The notes: generated by a model not told the origin, from the sequence alone. A stretch of DNA of 64,000 bases from Suillus spraguei (GCA_016800925.1 JABCPU010000166.1:1-64000), one strand, 5' to 3'. Numbered from the stretch's first letter, positions 11,260 through 23,826 are shown. Program-made: numbers and translations.

Positions 11260-14240
11260 TTGCTGTATTCATTATTTATCAGAGCATTAAGCTTCAAGCT
11301 TTCCCAGTTCGACGCAACGCCAACAGATCGAGAGCGCAGTGCGGAGAGTCAAGTTGACTTTGCCGTGCTATGCCGAGACCATATTTTGCAGATTAGCAGT
11401 CAACCCTGAATTTTCTCGGCTTTCATCCGACACCACATCACAAAATCCAAAAATGAGCAGAAATCAGATCTATATAGAGGCTGTACGAATCTACAACACC
11501 CTAAATTCGTAGAAAGATAATATGAAGTGATTGACGAGCTACAAAAGATTTGCTGAAAATGTGCAGATTACCGGGAATGATAGCATTAGTAAGCTCTTCA
11601 CAGATCTGGGAAAGTTGTGTCTGTACCGACTACTTTATATCTGCCATGCCGCCTTTTTCGGCGGGCGTCTTCCAGGAATGAGGATGAGGCGTATACAGAG
11701 GTAAGTTCGTGATGTGACGCTAGTAAATAGTTCGCCTATGACACAACTCGCAGGAGTCTCCCAAGCGAAACGGCAGAAAGGCAACTCGGGGAAGGATCAT
11801 AGTTTCTTCTCCAAACATGCGTGTTACAAGGGCATCATGTCACTCGATAGTCTGCTGGATTTTTTTCGAACTGGAATAGAAAGCCGCACGTCTGATGATT
11901 CCAGCAAACGGCCCAAAGGAAGCCAGTATTTTGAAACGTTTTATGAGCTCCGCATTGCCAGAGTGTTTGGAAGCACGCTGCCAGGATCAAGACAGCGATT
12001 GCAAGAACGGACAACTTTGTATGGATAGTATTTTAAAATGGACAGGAAGCTAACTGAAGGGTAGGTGCTGTTCTTCGGCCTTTATTCTCGGTATGAGGTG
12101 TCGGCTACGTAAAGTAATGCGTCATGTTTAGTGCGACGGCTCTTCCTTCACCAATACAAGCAACAGTGTTGGAAGAAAGCTGCAACTCCATCGGTAAGCA
12201 GTTATTGTTTAGATATGACTCAGAGACTGGAAGCTTATCTGTGAGGCCAGGAAAGGCGTAGAACAGAATGTCCGGGGGCTAGACTTTGTCAATCACAATT
12301 CTTTGACCTCCGCACCCCCCCTATTACCGCCTCAGCCACCACAACCAGATATTCTTAACTCACTAAAATTATCCGAACGACGCCCTATGAATGTCTTTCT
12401 TATCACGCCTATTGGGCATAGACCGTCATCTACAGACTCAGGCTAGTTGCAGGTAGATTGGGAAACCAGGTCTCCTTGGATGGAATTGATGGCAGATGTA
12501 CGAGAACACTACTCATACGCGCAGTAGGTCTCGCTTACTCGAATGACTGCGTTGCTCACTTCATTGTCATCAGCCCTGCATCTTTTCAATCACATGAAGT
12601 TTCGGTTCCAATCCGTTACGTCTCTGCAGGCGTCCCACCTTCAACAGGTACATGAATATTGACCAGAGTGTTTTGGGATGGAATTGATGGTTTATTGCAT
12701 CCTCTCATGTTTATAAATTGCTCTCTCATGTACTTCACAGTGAGCGACTTGCTTCAGTCTTCCTCCGAGCGTTGCTCGGTGATCGCCATTTATGGTAAAA
12801 TTGTCATCGGTGCGGCTCTTTTGAGCTCGCTCAGAAGCATACATCACGTACCTAGCCGTCAGAGCAGGCTGGCATAATTCTCAGGTAGCAACGTGAGTTG
12901 CAACTTTTTGACATTCATAATAATGCTTACGATCTTATCTCTGCAGTACTATGCTATATCACCTGATTATGCTCAATCCACACAGAGATATCACACTCCA
13001 CGTAGCTGCTAATAATCCGGCAATGGTGCGCTTTACTAGTGACTGTGCTGGCACGCATTTCTAAAAAATTGACTAGTTGCTGTACAACGATTTGGGTTCA
13101 AGGCGAGGAGTTCATCACAGGGTTCTACGAAGATTACCTAGACTCTCAGTCTAGGGCATCTATGAATGCCTTCAGATTGCGTCTTCGACGATGACAAACA
13201 ACCTTCAGATGGCACTGATATAATCACCAGAGCGACATGGACTTACGATCCAGTACCCCTGGTACTTTGTCGGATAGCTATACCGTCAAAGCCAAGGTGT
13301 CGGTATGTGCCGGCGTGTTAATCCCAATGTTCCATCACCGGGGCCAGACACAACTGCTACACTGGGAATCAACAATAGCATACTGATCCGAATGTTATGA
13401 ATAGCAAAATGTATGTATCTTTTCATGTCCATGGTCCAATTCTGCCGCTCAGAAGCATCTCGTGCCTCACATAAGGAAAAATAAAATTCAACGATTAGAA
13501 ATCATTTTTGCAGGAAATCTAACGGCAGTCCACATGCTGACTGCTGGTTGAAACGTGTAGCCACTTTGGTCGATTGCGAGCGACGGTCAAACAAAATTAT
13601 CGACTTGGTCATTAATGCCAGGACAGTCCAGAGTGCAGGATGTGAACCCAGCGCCTTCAGCCCATGTTATGATGCAGTACAACCAGCAATATGGATGCAA
13701 CACAGATCTAGTAATCTCCTACCTCTAGTGCGCACCAAGCTGCCGTGATGTCATTAGTATGTGAAGTCTAACTTTTAGGATTGAAAAAGGGTATAAGACC
13801 CTCATGTTTGCGTATGATTTTTTGTTGGACCTCAATGGTCGGCCCGATGCTAATGATCAACGCGTCACAGAATATACACCGGAGGTGAGTCTGCACTTGT
13901 TTATAATTGGCCGGACCACAACAGTATACGAATGGTGACTAACTGAACCCTGCAAGATTGACATTTCACTTGCCGATCGCTGTCCGCCTCTAGTCGCCGG
14001 TTCGAGCATCTTTGTAAGTTAATGCTCGTCTCTCTTGACAAGTTTGTGCTAGGCTTATGACTATCTGTGACAATCGATAAAGAGGCTTACATGAAATTGT
14101 TTCAATATCATTCCTCGTTTATATGTTCTACCTGCAGTTAAACTCATGCAGGGGGTCGAAGTGGTGCACGGCAAGTATCCTCTTTTGCATTTCTCGTTAC
14201 CTTCCATTCGTTGCATCTGTCTATCACATATCATTATTGT
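11260..14240 (+). other. Unresolved intron-rich sequence, possibly a broken gene
   Basis: No ORF here belongs to a family I know. Several stretches look exonic and are bounded by plausible splice sites. One is an open segment at 11714-12028 (SLDSLLDFFRTG, YFETFYELRIARVFG). Another near 13790-13890 (KGYKTLMFAYDFLLDLNGRP) is followed by a GTGAGT donor, and a third near 13958-14010 is followed by GTAAGT. Stops and frame changes between them prevent a continuous model. The words GGATGGAATTGATGG occur twice (about 12478 and 12675). It may be a decayed multi-exon gene on the plus strand. Confidence 0.3.
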
Positions 14241-14742
14241 GCATTAATTTGTCTGTTCAAAACTGAGCTCTTCGTCCACCTTGACATATTATTTTTGCAG
14301 ACAGTCGTATCCGCCATGTCGGATTATGGCCGTTTGTGCCCGATTGTACACAACTGTTATGAAGAATAGGATTAATGGTTCCCATTGAACGATACTGCTA
14401 TCTACATACTGTAAAAACAGCGATTTTCTACATACTGAGCGATTTCCAATTGATATTACATACATGTAATTACATAATATCATATCTCCCTTTTCAATTA
14501 GTTGAACTTCACAGTACTCAATTAGCCCGCCTCAACGTCCTTGCATGCATGTGAAGCCAAATTTTGTGTCCACATGTCCGCCGTCCGCATTTAGACGTGT
14601 TAACCGCAACCACAGAGTCCACGAAGCAACGGATCATTATTCTGTCCAGAATGGCAAGAACTAAGCAATGGACTGTCCAATTTCCACAATTTCCACATCT
14701 TTAGAGAGGTGGGCCACAGTCCACAGGTAGCTTGATCAATGG

Positions 14743-14750
14743 TATATAAA
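14743..14750 (+). promoter_or_regulatory. TATA box of the homeodomain gene
   Basis: TATATAAA lies 79 bp upstream of the ATG at 14829. It overlaps an earlier in-frame ATG at 14739, which argues that the earlier ATG precedes the transcription start and that 14829 is the true start codon. Confidence 0.55.
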
Positions 14751-14828
14751 CCCCACACGAAGGAAGCTGCTCGGTATCATATCCAGCCTCGCAACTTCAC
14801 TTCCTCCAAGCAAGCTCAAGTTATCACT

Positions 14829-15453
14829 ATGCAATCCCAAAGTCAAAGGTCTCATCATGCTTCTCCCTACAAGGTAGAGAATGCTCCCAGGAATAGATGT
14901 ATGACAAGGGAGCAGCTTGACATCCTCGAACCTTACTATGCCAAAAAAACTCACCCCACGAAGTACGAGACCGAATTAATAGCTCAGGTGCTTAATATGT
15001 AAGTTTAGATTCATTCACATAGTACGATTACCCGAGCTGATCAAATGGATGAATAGGCCATTCATGAAAGTTGCGAACTGGTTCGGTAATCGGCGCTCCA
15101 AAGATGCTAGAGCACAACGGAGTTCCGAGTGGGCTATGACGGAACTGCTCGGCAACATGCACATTGATCATACCGATTATGTGACCGATGCGGATTACGA
15201 CGACGGACACCAGTCGCGTTATGCCCAAGGTGCCCCATATCGAGCGGGTCTCGATCAAGAAGCCCTTTACCAAGCAGCCCGCGCACGTGTAGCCAGGATG
15301 GCAGGAATGTCACCCCAGGAAGTCGACATGGAAACCCGCCACGCCCGCGCCTGCGTCTTGGCCATGGCCGACATGAAACCAGAGGAAGTCAATGCGGCGT
15401 TCATTCTAAACAACTTCAAGCGACGAATCATCGTTCATGCTCCTAACAAATGA
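14829..15453 (+). CDS. Homeodomain transcription factor, 188 aa
   Basis: Two exons, 14829-14998 and 15057-15453, are joined by a 58-bp GT-AG intron that splits the codon of a Met inside the homeodomain. The homeodomain covers about residues 15-75. Helix 1 has TREQLDILEPYY, and recognition helix 3 has VANWFGNRRSK with the invariant W-F-x-N-R residues that contact DNA. The C-terminal half is Ala/Arg/Met-rich with two related helices (MSPQEV and MKPEEV) and no known domain. It should be a nuclear DNA-binding regulator. The protein is short for a fungal homeodomain factor. It is a typical 60-residue domain, so it resembles HD2-type more than HD1-type proteins, but no partner gene of a mating locus is adjacent. 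The target genes are unknown. Confidence 0.85.
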
Positions 15454-16512
15454 CAGTGTAATGTATTTTCAAGCGTTTGACTGGCCCCTGGATGGTACCT
15501 GATCAGCGCTATATATACACTACTTATATGATGACTGCTTACCTATCTTATTGTTTATCGATACTCAACATGAATATGATGTACTTATATTGACCCCAGC
15601 AAGCACTATGCACTGCAGTAAGGCAGCCCTCCATCTTCTAGCACGTGAAAGATCGCAGCTTACCATTGGGTGAACGATGAAAAATTCTCGTCGAAGAGAT
15701 TCTAGCGGTTCCAAGTCAGATCATCCGTCAGACAAGTCCGATGTGCTATTCGTATCTTTCCCAACGCTAGTGGTAGCTGACTCGTAATTAGTACTTATGT
15801 TATATTATTGCATTAGCGGCAAATGACCAGCGTTGTGAGTGGTTTATTGAGGTCGCTGTATTGCGATTCTATATTTCACACAGGATGCCTACTGCATAAG
15901 CCCCATTCAAATGATCGCGAATGACTACTACATCTATAACGAGTAGTCCTATCTAGCACACGTGGTGGTAATGTCAACCACTTCGGTGAGTGATCAGGTA
16001 CTTCTTCAGGCATGGCGAAACAGCCAACTTTTTGACACGTGCACCGCATCGTTTCTTAACGTCTGTCCAGAACTAAATGTGCTGTAACGTCGATTCCAGC
16101 AGTCGTGCACTCTGTCCTTTCTTCCCGCATCATGTTCCATCTCAGGCAGAAATTGCGATGTTCATTCTGTGATGTGGACTTCGTTTTTCATTAATTCAAG
16201 CTTGAGATTAATAGGAAGTGATGTGGAAAATGAAAGTTGTTATAGTGCTATGCATGACCGGTGTTTCCAATCACTTGGAGTGCCAAATGAGCTGATCAAA
16301 GTTTGCTGCGGGGTCGATAGGGGTTGTTTAAGCGAAAAAGGCAAGTGTTTGTTTGTCAATTATTCCCAGGCGCGGTGGTTGGTGGATTGTGGCCTTTCTA
16401 GCTTTCGCAGTCGTCGATTCGATTCTACATATACTTACCTGCGAGGACATCAGGCTTGTTCCTCTCCTTTATCTTGTACTTATCCGTTTTATGACCTGTG
16501 TTACGAATTGCT
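15454..16512. other. Intergenic region
   Basis: No supported gene is visible. Open frames at 16169-16585 and 16353-16601 overlap the next gene in other frames and resemble no known protein. Some of this DNA may be 5' UTR or promoter of the gene starting at 16513. Confidence 0.4.
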
Positions 16513-18093
16513 ATGCCTTTCCCATTTACATTCAGTTTTCGCGTTCCGGGTCTTCACAATCCGTTTACCGCTCAATCGGCAGTAAAACCGTCCCGGAATG
16601 ACAGGAATGATACCACGGTTGATCATGGAGCTGCTATCTCTCGACGTAACTGCACCAGATTTCCTCCCCGCCGTGCATCACCATCACCATCACTATCATC
16701 GTTTGTACCACTAAACCGTAAGCGCGCTTGGGTCCCTTCCATCCCTGAACCCAGCCAAGCTGCTACAAGCGCCGCATCTACTCGCGGTTATCTCGACACA
16801 CCCGCCAAGTACAGGAATACGGCGCATGAAGTGCCCGAACAAGAACTTGTTGAAGAAATGTTTACAGGTGTGTTTCAATCATTCATGATGTAGATTTTCG
16901 CACCATGCGCACGCCATGTGTCTGTGTGCTTCGCGACCCACGTGTTGTCCATGCACCGACTAGGGTTTTTTTTATTATGGAATCATGTCTCTTGTTCCTT
17001 CACTTTCATCTTTCAACCCACTTTCATTCATGCTCTTCGATATCGTTATTGAAATAGATGTAGAACTACCGCCCACCAAGCGGCGTCGCACTCTCGCAGG
17101 TTCGATCGTGTCTACAGCGTTGAGCGCTGCTCTTATCGGGACCGCCGTTGGTCTCACTGTGTATCGCCTGTGAGTGCTGAATTTCAATTTGATGCTCGTG
17201 TCATTTATCAGTGTGCGTAGCTGGCGGGACAGAGGCCAAGAACAAGAAAAAATACAACCACAACCACTACCACCACCATACCACCCGGGTGACTGGGTCC
17301 CCGAACAAGTATGTACCGCTTGGCATGTGTCATTGTCTCGTCATTGACATACTATTAGTACAAGGATCTTCAAGTTACCCCTCCCACTCCAAAATCGCGC
17401 AAACCTCGCACGGCACCTTCCTCTATTCGTCGCTCTGGTACACGACACCGCAGGATGCGAACTCGAGGTCGACCAGTTACCCCATCCCGTAGTGTCTCCC
17501 CTGCCCTCATGGCTCATTCACCTCCGGAGTTCGACTTCGTGCATGTAAACCAAGACGAAGAAGCAGAGGAGGATGAACCTGAGGCCGACGAAATGGACTG
17601 GATCGGCGACAGACTATCAAAGTTAATACAAGAAGGGCATAGGGCTTTAAACACAGAGGTTGTGGTCATGAGTGAAGCGAAGGAGGATGAGGTAGATGAT
17701 GGTTCAGGTGACTGGGAGGAAGAGCAACCTGCCACCGGCCCGTCCGTTTCCAGGTGCGGCTCCTTCCGCCGAACGCATCGGCCCCGTGACATTCAACCGC
17801 CATCCTACTCGGCGTTCACTTCATCATCTTCGCCGAGCTCGTCACCTAGGAAGCGCAAGTTTGTTGGGGAAACTGTACACCTTTCTCCTGATCGTCAAGA
17901 TTTTTCGAGGCTATCAGTACCCAGTACACCTCGTCGAATTGCTCGCGAAACTTGGACGGATATTGACGCCTACGCTACTGTTGCAAGCAGCTTCAAGGAA
18001 GATGTGAGTGCCTGGCAGAGTCCAGAGCTTAGGGAGTCAATGGAGAGGGCAAGAGCACAATATCTTCAGAGACGGATGGGTGCACAATCATGA
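16513..18093 (+). CDS. Single-pass membrane protein of unknown function, 427 aa
   Basis: Four exons fit in phase without any stop: 16513-16867, 17058-17169, 17221-17308 and 17365-18093. The N-terminal 118 residues are basic and Ser/Pro-rich. Exon 2 encodes a basic KRRR motif and then one hydrophobic helix (about residues 132-155, SIVSTALSAALIGTAVGLTV). The remainder is low-complexity: Gln/Pro-rich just after the helix (YHPGDWVPEQ), an Arg/Thr-rich stretch, an acidic segment (DEEAEEDEPEADE) near residue 225, and a Ser-rich tail. The positive charges before the helix suggest the N-terminus stays in the cytosol or nucleoplasm. I do not recognise the family. The start at 16513 is the first ATG in frame. 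Intron 1 (190 bp) is long for this genome. Confidence 0.7.
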
Positions 18094-18966
18094 TGGAACT
18101 TTCTGATACATATTACTAACTTGTAACTTGCTGATACTTCTTGTCGTTGCACTGTCTCTTGACGTTACATATTGAGTATAGTGTGGAAATTTATTTGAGT
18201 ACATGCTGTATTATTAACCGATGGTCATGCACTCTCCCACTAGTACAACGTGGTTTTCCATAAGTGTCAACTTGATTCCGCAGAACCATCCGGAGTGCTA
18301 TTATGTTGCCATTCCTTAATTATCCAACTTTCCTCCGACGGTCGGAAACACTGGATGACAGCAATAAACGCGCGGTTGGGAATTCACACCATTCAGTTTT
18401 GCTTCTCGGCGTACAATGTTCTGTATGGGAACGGATTTCAAATAGAACAAACCACCCTTCAAAATATTTTGAAACGACATATAACAGACAAAATGAGCCC
18501 GGGTAAATTTTACAACATAATCCAGAATTCAGAGATAATAAACTATTATGATAGACTATGACGCAATAAATTGCACTAGCTGAATGACGTTGGGTATACC
18601 TTTTATATATATAGGATCGATATTTATAGGAAAAATTAAATATATATAAAAACCCGTCGATGCCAACGAACACCGTTCAGCTCGAATAACGAAAATTGGA
18701 CATCGACAACGTTGAACATAACATTGTATCAGCCAAGCCTCACTAACTCCAACGAATTTACTGGCCAGCATCAGATCCAGAAGCCGGATTGTTCCATAGT
18801 GCGATGTTACGGCACCGCAGTAAACCTGACCTGTGCGGAAACGATCAAGATGCGCCTCATCATGCGCAGCGTGGCGTGTCCGGCATCTTGATTAAAGCCT
18901 TCCTTCTATGACTAGTCAATTTCTCGAGTATACTTACTTTCCCTTGCCTTTAGGACTATTTGGATT
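18094..18966. other. Intergenic region, AT-rich centre
   Basis: The TATATATA-rich stretch at 18600-18660 and short open frames on both strands show no recognisable protein. The 3' part (18900-19020) probably holds the promoter of the O-fucosyltransferase-like gene. Confidence 0.4.
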
Positions 18967-19020
18967 GTGCACCAACCCTCCTTACACTTCTCGTCTTCAG
19001 GGACTTCTCTCTCCATCCCC

Positions 19021-20689
19021 ATGCCATCCTATGGTCTGACGAAGCGTGGTACACGATTTTTACTCCTCGCCATCATATTATGCTCCGTGCTCCCTGCAAC
19101 ATTTTACTACCGTGAAGCTGTACGGACTTATTTCAGTGATCATCTGCCACCATTGTACGAGGACTATCGAGAGCGGGAACAAAATTTGGGCCATTACAAG
19201 GACTACGAAACGAGGAAAGATGTAAAATATCTTTGGTCAGCCAATCATGCACATAGTGGGTGACCCTTTCTTGCGTTTGATCCTCACGCGTTGACCGTGC
19301 ACAGGCTCAGGATGGGGGAATGTAATGCAAGACTATGTGATGAATGCGCTGCTTGCACATAGCTCAGGACGCTCGTCAGTCCTATTCCTTCACTAGTTTC
19401 CCTGCTCGGTCCTCACCTTCCTGATTTTGTTTTCTGATGATGTGTAGTTTTGTTTTTGATGACTATATCTGGAACCCAGATGGTTCACTCTTTACGGATT
19501 ATAATGGCCACTTGATTCCTTCTCGGATTCCCTTAACAGCACTGTTGGGCGGCAAGTACAACATGATTAACTTCCACGCACGCACTCCATTGACTTGGAC
19601 TGTTCTAGGTGTCATGGTGGGTGGTGAAATGCCACCTGGGGATACCACTCCTCGCGCAGTGTCCAAGACTTTCTTTAACAAAGTCTGCCCTAATCCGACA
19701 ATCGTTCGGGTGTCGGAAGTGAACGATGATCGTATGCGGTTTGACGAAAGTGTGCCAAGTTCGTATGTATTCGAAAAGTGGCTCGAAAAACTTAACTCGA
19801 TTGAGAATCCGTGTGTGGAAATCGACCAGAAGAGCCAACCAATTTTTGAATACTGGTGAGTCACACATGTCATCTCTGCAAGGCTAGTGGAAGACGTCAG
19901 ACTTCGCGTAGGATATTTGGACACGAGAGAATGCTGTCCATATGGAAGTACCTCAAGGATTCCCCAGTATCCACGCATTGGGACTGGTCGCCTTTAATAC
20001 ACGATGCATACAGACGAAATCGCCACATCTTCGTGCCCAATGCGGTATCTACTTTTTTCCAAATGCTCGTTGGGTCGACTATCCCGGAAAACTACACAAA
20101 CCCTATACCCGGCCTCCTGGCGCTACACGTGCGAAGGGGTGACTTCGAGAACCACTGCGTCCACCTGGGCAAATGGTCCTCAAACTGGAATGCGTTTCAA
20201 TATGTTCCCAGAGTTCTCCGACAAGTTCGAAAGACCCACGGATGGCGGATGGGGCGAGACATCAGAGAAGAATATGCAGATGTATATGCAGCGGTGCTTT
20301 CCCACAATTGACCAAATTGTCGAGAAAGTCATGCAAGTGCGCGCAGAATCGGAAAAACCGCTGACGCATATCTATATCATGACTAATGGCGCTGTGCCTT
20401 GGATTGAGGAGCTGAAAGAAGCTCTTGGGAATTCTGGGAACTGGGACCAGATTAAGAGCAGCCGCGATCTCAACGTCACGTGGGAACAGAAATTTGTGGT
20501 ACAATCGTTGGATATGTTGGTGGCTCAAAGAGCTGAAGTGTTGATCGGAAATGGGGTAAGAGCTGCTGTAGTTTAGTTGCTAGTGCAAGACTAACGAGCA
20601 TCTCATTACAGTGGTCGAGCCTGACCTCGAACGTTGTGATGCTGCGCATGGCGCATGGTTTGCTCCCGGACAGTAACAGATTCTGGTAA
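19021..20689 (+). CDS. O-fucosyltransferase-like type II membrane protein, copy 1 (one frameshift)
   Basis: Six exons: 19021-19255, 19305-19374, 19448-19551, 19609-19855, 19912-20555, 20612-20689. A short cytosolic N-terminus is followed by one TM helix (RFLLLAIILCSVLPATFYY), as in Golgi type II glycosyltransferases. The lumenal part carries SGWGNVMQ, FDDYIWNPDGS and the HVRRGDF motif typical of the GDP-fucose-binding fold of protein O-fucosyltransferases. It ends in NRFW. Transfer of fucose is inferred from fold only; the acceptor is unknown. Intron 3 uses a GC donor and is in frame. One extra base within 20195-20198 shifts the frame after NWNAF; removing one gives about 458 residues, matching the paralogue at 60077-61931. 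The shift is either a real inactivating mutation or a sequence error. Confidence 0.85.
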
Positions 20690-21374
20690 CGACGCTCACA
20701 ATAATTATCTACGATAGAGGACTGCGGACGGAGGGGCGATCTATTAGGGGCGATCTATTGTTTTTATTATTCTGTGCTTACAACCGCCAGGTAGTCGCTA
20801 CAGTAATATACCATTATCTTCTTTCTAAAGTACATTTACTTACGTTGCAGATATCAAACAGGGCGATACGAAACTTCCCTCGTCAACATGGAACAAGCCA
20901 AGGCGATGGTATTGCCCGAACCTATTCTGTAACGTTTAGTACGTAGTTTCTGATACAATCATGATGACTATACAGCCATGCAAGCGTTTCTCGAATACCT
21001 GATTCCTTCTCCGGCTTACTTCTCCGGCTTATCGCAATCCAATTGGTTATTCAGTATCTTCCTGCAACACTCCTGCATCTGGTACTGGACCACGGCCCTT
21101 GCTTCACAGCTCAAGGATATCCTAACGGAGTTGCGGGACGTTTGGTCACAAACGCTGTGACAGGGGCATACCGTAATATTTACTTCACCGATAACGTCCC
21201 GGACCGCATCTCGATGATGCTTTCGAATTCATAAAGGTGCATCGCCTTGCTTTTCTGCACGCCAACATTTTTGGATGAGCTGTTCTCTCCGTTTCCCTGA
21301 CACCGTTTTATCGTTATATATCCGAACTGTATAGGAAATTAAAAAATTTCGTCACACCGGAATATAAAGCAATA
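20690..21374. other. Intergenic with a possible coding remnant
   Basis: Intron-like boundaries (TTGCAG at about 20847, TACAG near 20972) flank short open stretches. One ends with NVPDRISMMLSNS at 21233. No family is recognised and no continuous model could be built. Confidence 0.25.
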
Positions 21375-23380
21375 TCAAATGCAAACCTCCATCCCTCCCC
21401 ATTCTAACACCCTGAACAAAGCCACATCACCGGCCCTTGCGATATCAACTCCAACTACATCTACCCACCAGGCAACGTCTTTCTCTGCTTGCATTTGGGC
21501 GTTGGACCAATTTGCTAGGTGCTCCTCAGAGGCACCTCTGAACAGCATGAATACGCGAGTCACGACATCTGGCTGCGGAGAAATGGTCAAGGAAGCAGCG
21601 CGTTCATATACCGATTGGGGGACAAATCGGAGGGCGATGTATCTGTGCTTAAGGATAGATGATAGCCAGTAGCTACCAAGGCAGTTTCAGTGACGTACAG
21701 CTTAGGTACCCGCATAGCGTATATGTACGCACCTTATGAATGACGTTCTAGCCTCGGTGTGAAGTCCCAAAACCTTGTGTGATTAATCGAGGTTAACGGT
21801 TGCTTTGTCTGATGGAATGATAACCGAATCCGTATCATCGAGACTGCTGGATATTGGATTGAATGTATCAACCGGTTGCGGTTCAGATGCAGATGACCGG
21901 GGGAAATGCTTGTGAATTCGTACAGCGCAGAGTGATACGAGTTAGGAGAGTGATTTCCGTATCATTTACTCCGCCTCCCAGAACAAGTACGACACATGTA
22001 AACCAGAATTGTGTTCAGTCAGACTCCCATCTTGATGGGTGCGGACATTCCATTCTAAACGCTGTCTATGGTCTTCCGTGACAACAACAGGATAGAAGGC
22101 AGAGAGGGTCCACTCGGGAATGAGGGAGAGCTTGACAGAAACATCGATGTCGGAGGGCGAGTATAGATAAATGACTGGCTTTTTAGCACGCGGACTCGAC
22201 GGAGGAGATTGAAGGTTGTCCTCATTCTTGAAGCGGTTCTTCCGGTATTCAGGCAATACTACCCCACCGGGACCTGGACCCGAAAAAAGAATACTGATGG
22301 AGCCCCCATCCTTGATGTTATAGGATCCGATACTGCGGTTCTCACGCATTACTACCGCACCCCCCGAACTCCCACCCACGAATTGAACTGCCTTGACGGG
22401 AGTGGGACAATGTCCCAATATCTGACTAGCATCAGCAAGGAGTTTGTCCACCCGCATTTTTCGTGAGATTTTAGAAGTCCGAATCTCGCCAGATGGGAAA
22501 ATATCAATATCTTAGATCGTGATCTCGTCATTGTCTCTGCAATGTGATAAGTACTTTAGTAGTGAAAACACTCATATCGAATATTTGGAGTGCGTACGAG
22601 CTGTCCTGTTTGTTAACATGACTTAGCGACGATTGATGGTTAGGTGATAAAATTGTACGAGTATCAGGCGGTAGTGGGACGGGTGATGTCATTTCCTCAC
22701 ACCGAGTCACCTCAACGACGTGAAGCAAGTCAATGACATCATCCCATATTTCAGCCGTGATGTCCACATAGTGGCCATCGCAAATATTGAGTCGATTTGT
22801 CTGCAACGTGACTTCATCTCTCAGAATGCTTGGGAAACATTTGCAGACGGAGTCAAGCATGAGCTTATGATGTCTATGAGCCATTAAAGATTTAGATAGT
22901 TGTTCCGCCCACATTATACGACCTTTGCCGTTTAACCATGACGCGTTTTTGACCATGTTTCAGAATAAGAAGTGGGGAATTTTGTTTCTCTTTGGTATCC
23001 CCCGAAAATAGCGTGACAGACATTCAGAGGTGCGAAGTTAGAGGTTTTCAAGTTGAGTCGAGTAAATGGCGACGACGCTGATTTTATTATGAGCCGTGGC
23101 ATGCTGGCACTCGATTATCTGCCACGTCATGCTGCGTTGTTGGTCCGTGGTGCAACATCAGGAAATCACCGAGACTAAGAATAGGAGGTCGTATTACATT
23201 ATTGGCAAAGAGATGAAGGAAATGCGCAGACTTGCCTTCATCATCAATGATAAGACCAATAGTTATCCGCGCATCTAATTGATAGATTCCATCTTTGGCA
23301 GAAGCAGTGTTAGCACCGAATGTAAACACATTGACATGAATATCTCCAACTTCTGGAGTGGCAATGAATCCGGCGTATCG
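21375..23380 (-). pseudogene. Decayed gene for a KPVIYLYP/YLFWE-motif protein with ubiquitin-like segment
   Basis: The longest open part, 22457-21966, encodes a beta-grasp-like segment (VGGSSGGAVVMRENRSIGSYN, GPGPGGVVLPEYR), then KPVIYLYSPSD and SYLFWEAE. These motifs mark an uncharacterised domain that I recall from fungi and bacteria. Downstream pieces match the rest of it: LGLHTEARTSFI, YWLSSILKHRYIALRF near 21640, and DVVTRVFMLFRG with RVLEWGGMEV at the end. The frame is broken by an in-frame TAA just before SHKVLGLHTE (about 21783), another TAA upstream of the 22457 ATG (ITI*DID, near 22513), and a phase mismatch at the intron near 21960-21900. Upstream minus-strand pieces to 23380 (TPEVGDIHVNVFTFGAN, GKSAHFLHLFANN) may belong to the same gene or a neighbour. 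Confidence 0.6.
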
Positions 23381-23826
23381 CTAAAAGTTTTTTTGTCAAT
23401 ATATGACCATGTAAATGCGCTGCAATCAGCATAATCGCCAGCAAGAACTCACCGCCTCACTGGTCGCAGCGACCTGCTACCCCGAAACACTATAGTAGAC
23501 GGGTCGACTATAATAGCGGTAGTGAACTAAAAAAAATGGAGAGTTCTTTCCGGAATATTTGGAGTACTGTCAGATACGTTCGCCAGTGTCCAGGCTGAAT
23601 GACGCCGAAATGATATCTTCCATTCCGTCTTTCTAGAACAACCTCATCAGCAGTCAGGGCATTCCACCGGTTGACAAGAGTGTTTGGCGAACGCTTCTGG
23701 TATGAGTTAATGAAACATATTGTACCTTACCCCCCACATCCATATCAATACGAGTGTAAAGGACAATTGTGTGTATACGAGCATTAATAATGTCAAGTGC
23801 AGAAAAAACCACTCAAATTCCGTATT

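Noticed and set aside
16169..16601. Two overlapping open frames with hydrophobic stretches upstream of the membrane-protein gene
   Set aside because: They overlap the start of the better supported exon in other frames and show no family resemblance.
14829..18093. Homeodomain gene plus neighbour as a mating-type A locus
   Set aside because: Only one homeodomain gene is present, there is no divergent HD1 partner, and the neighbour is a membrane protein.
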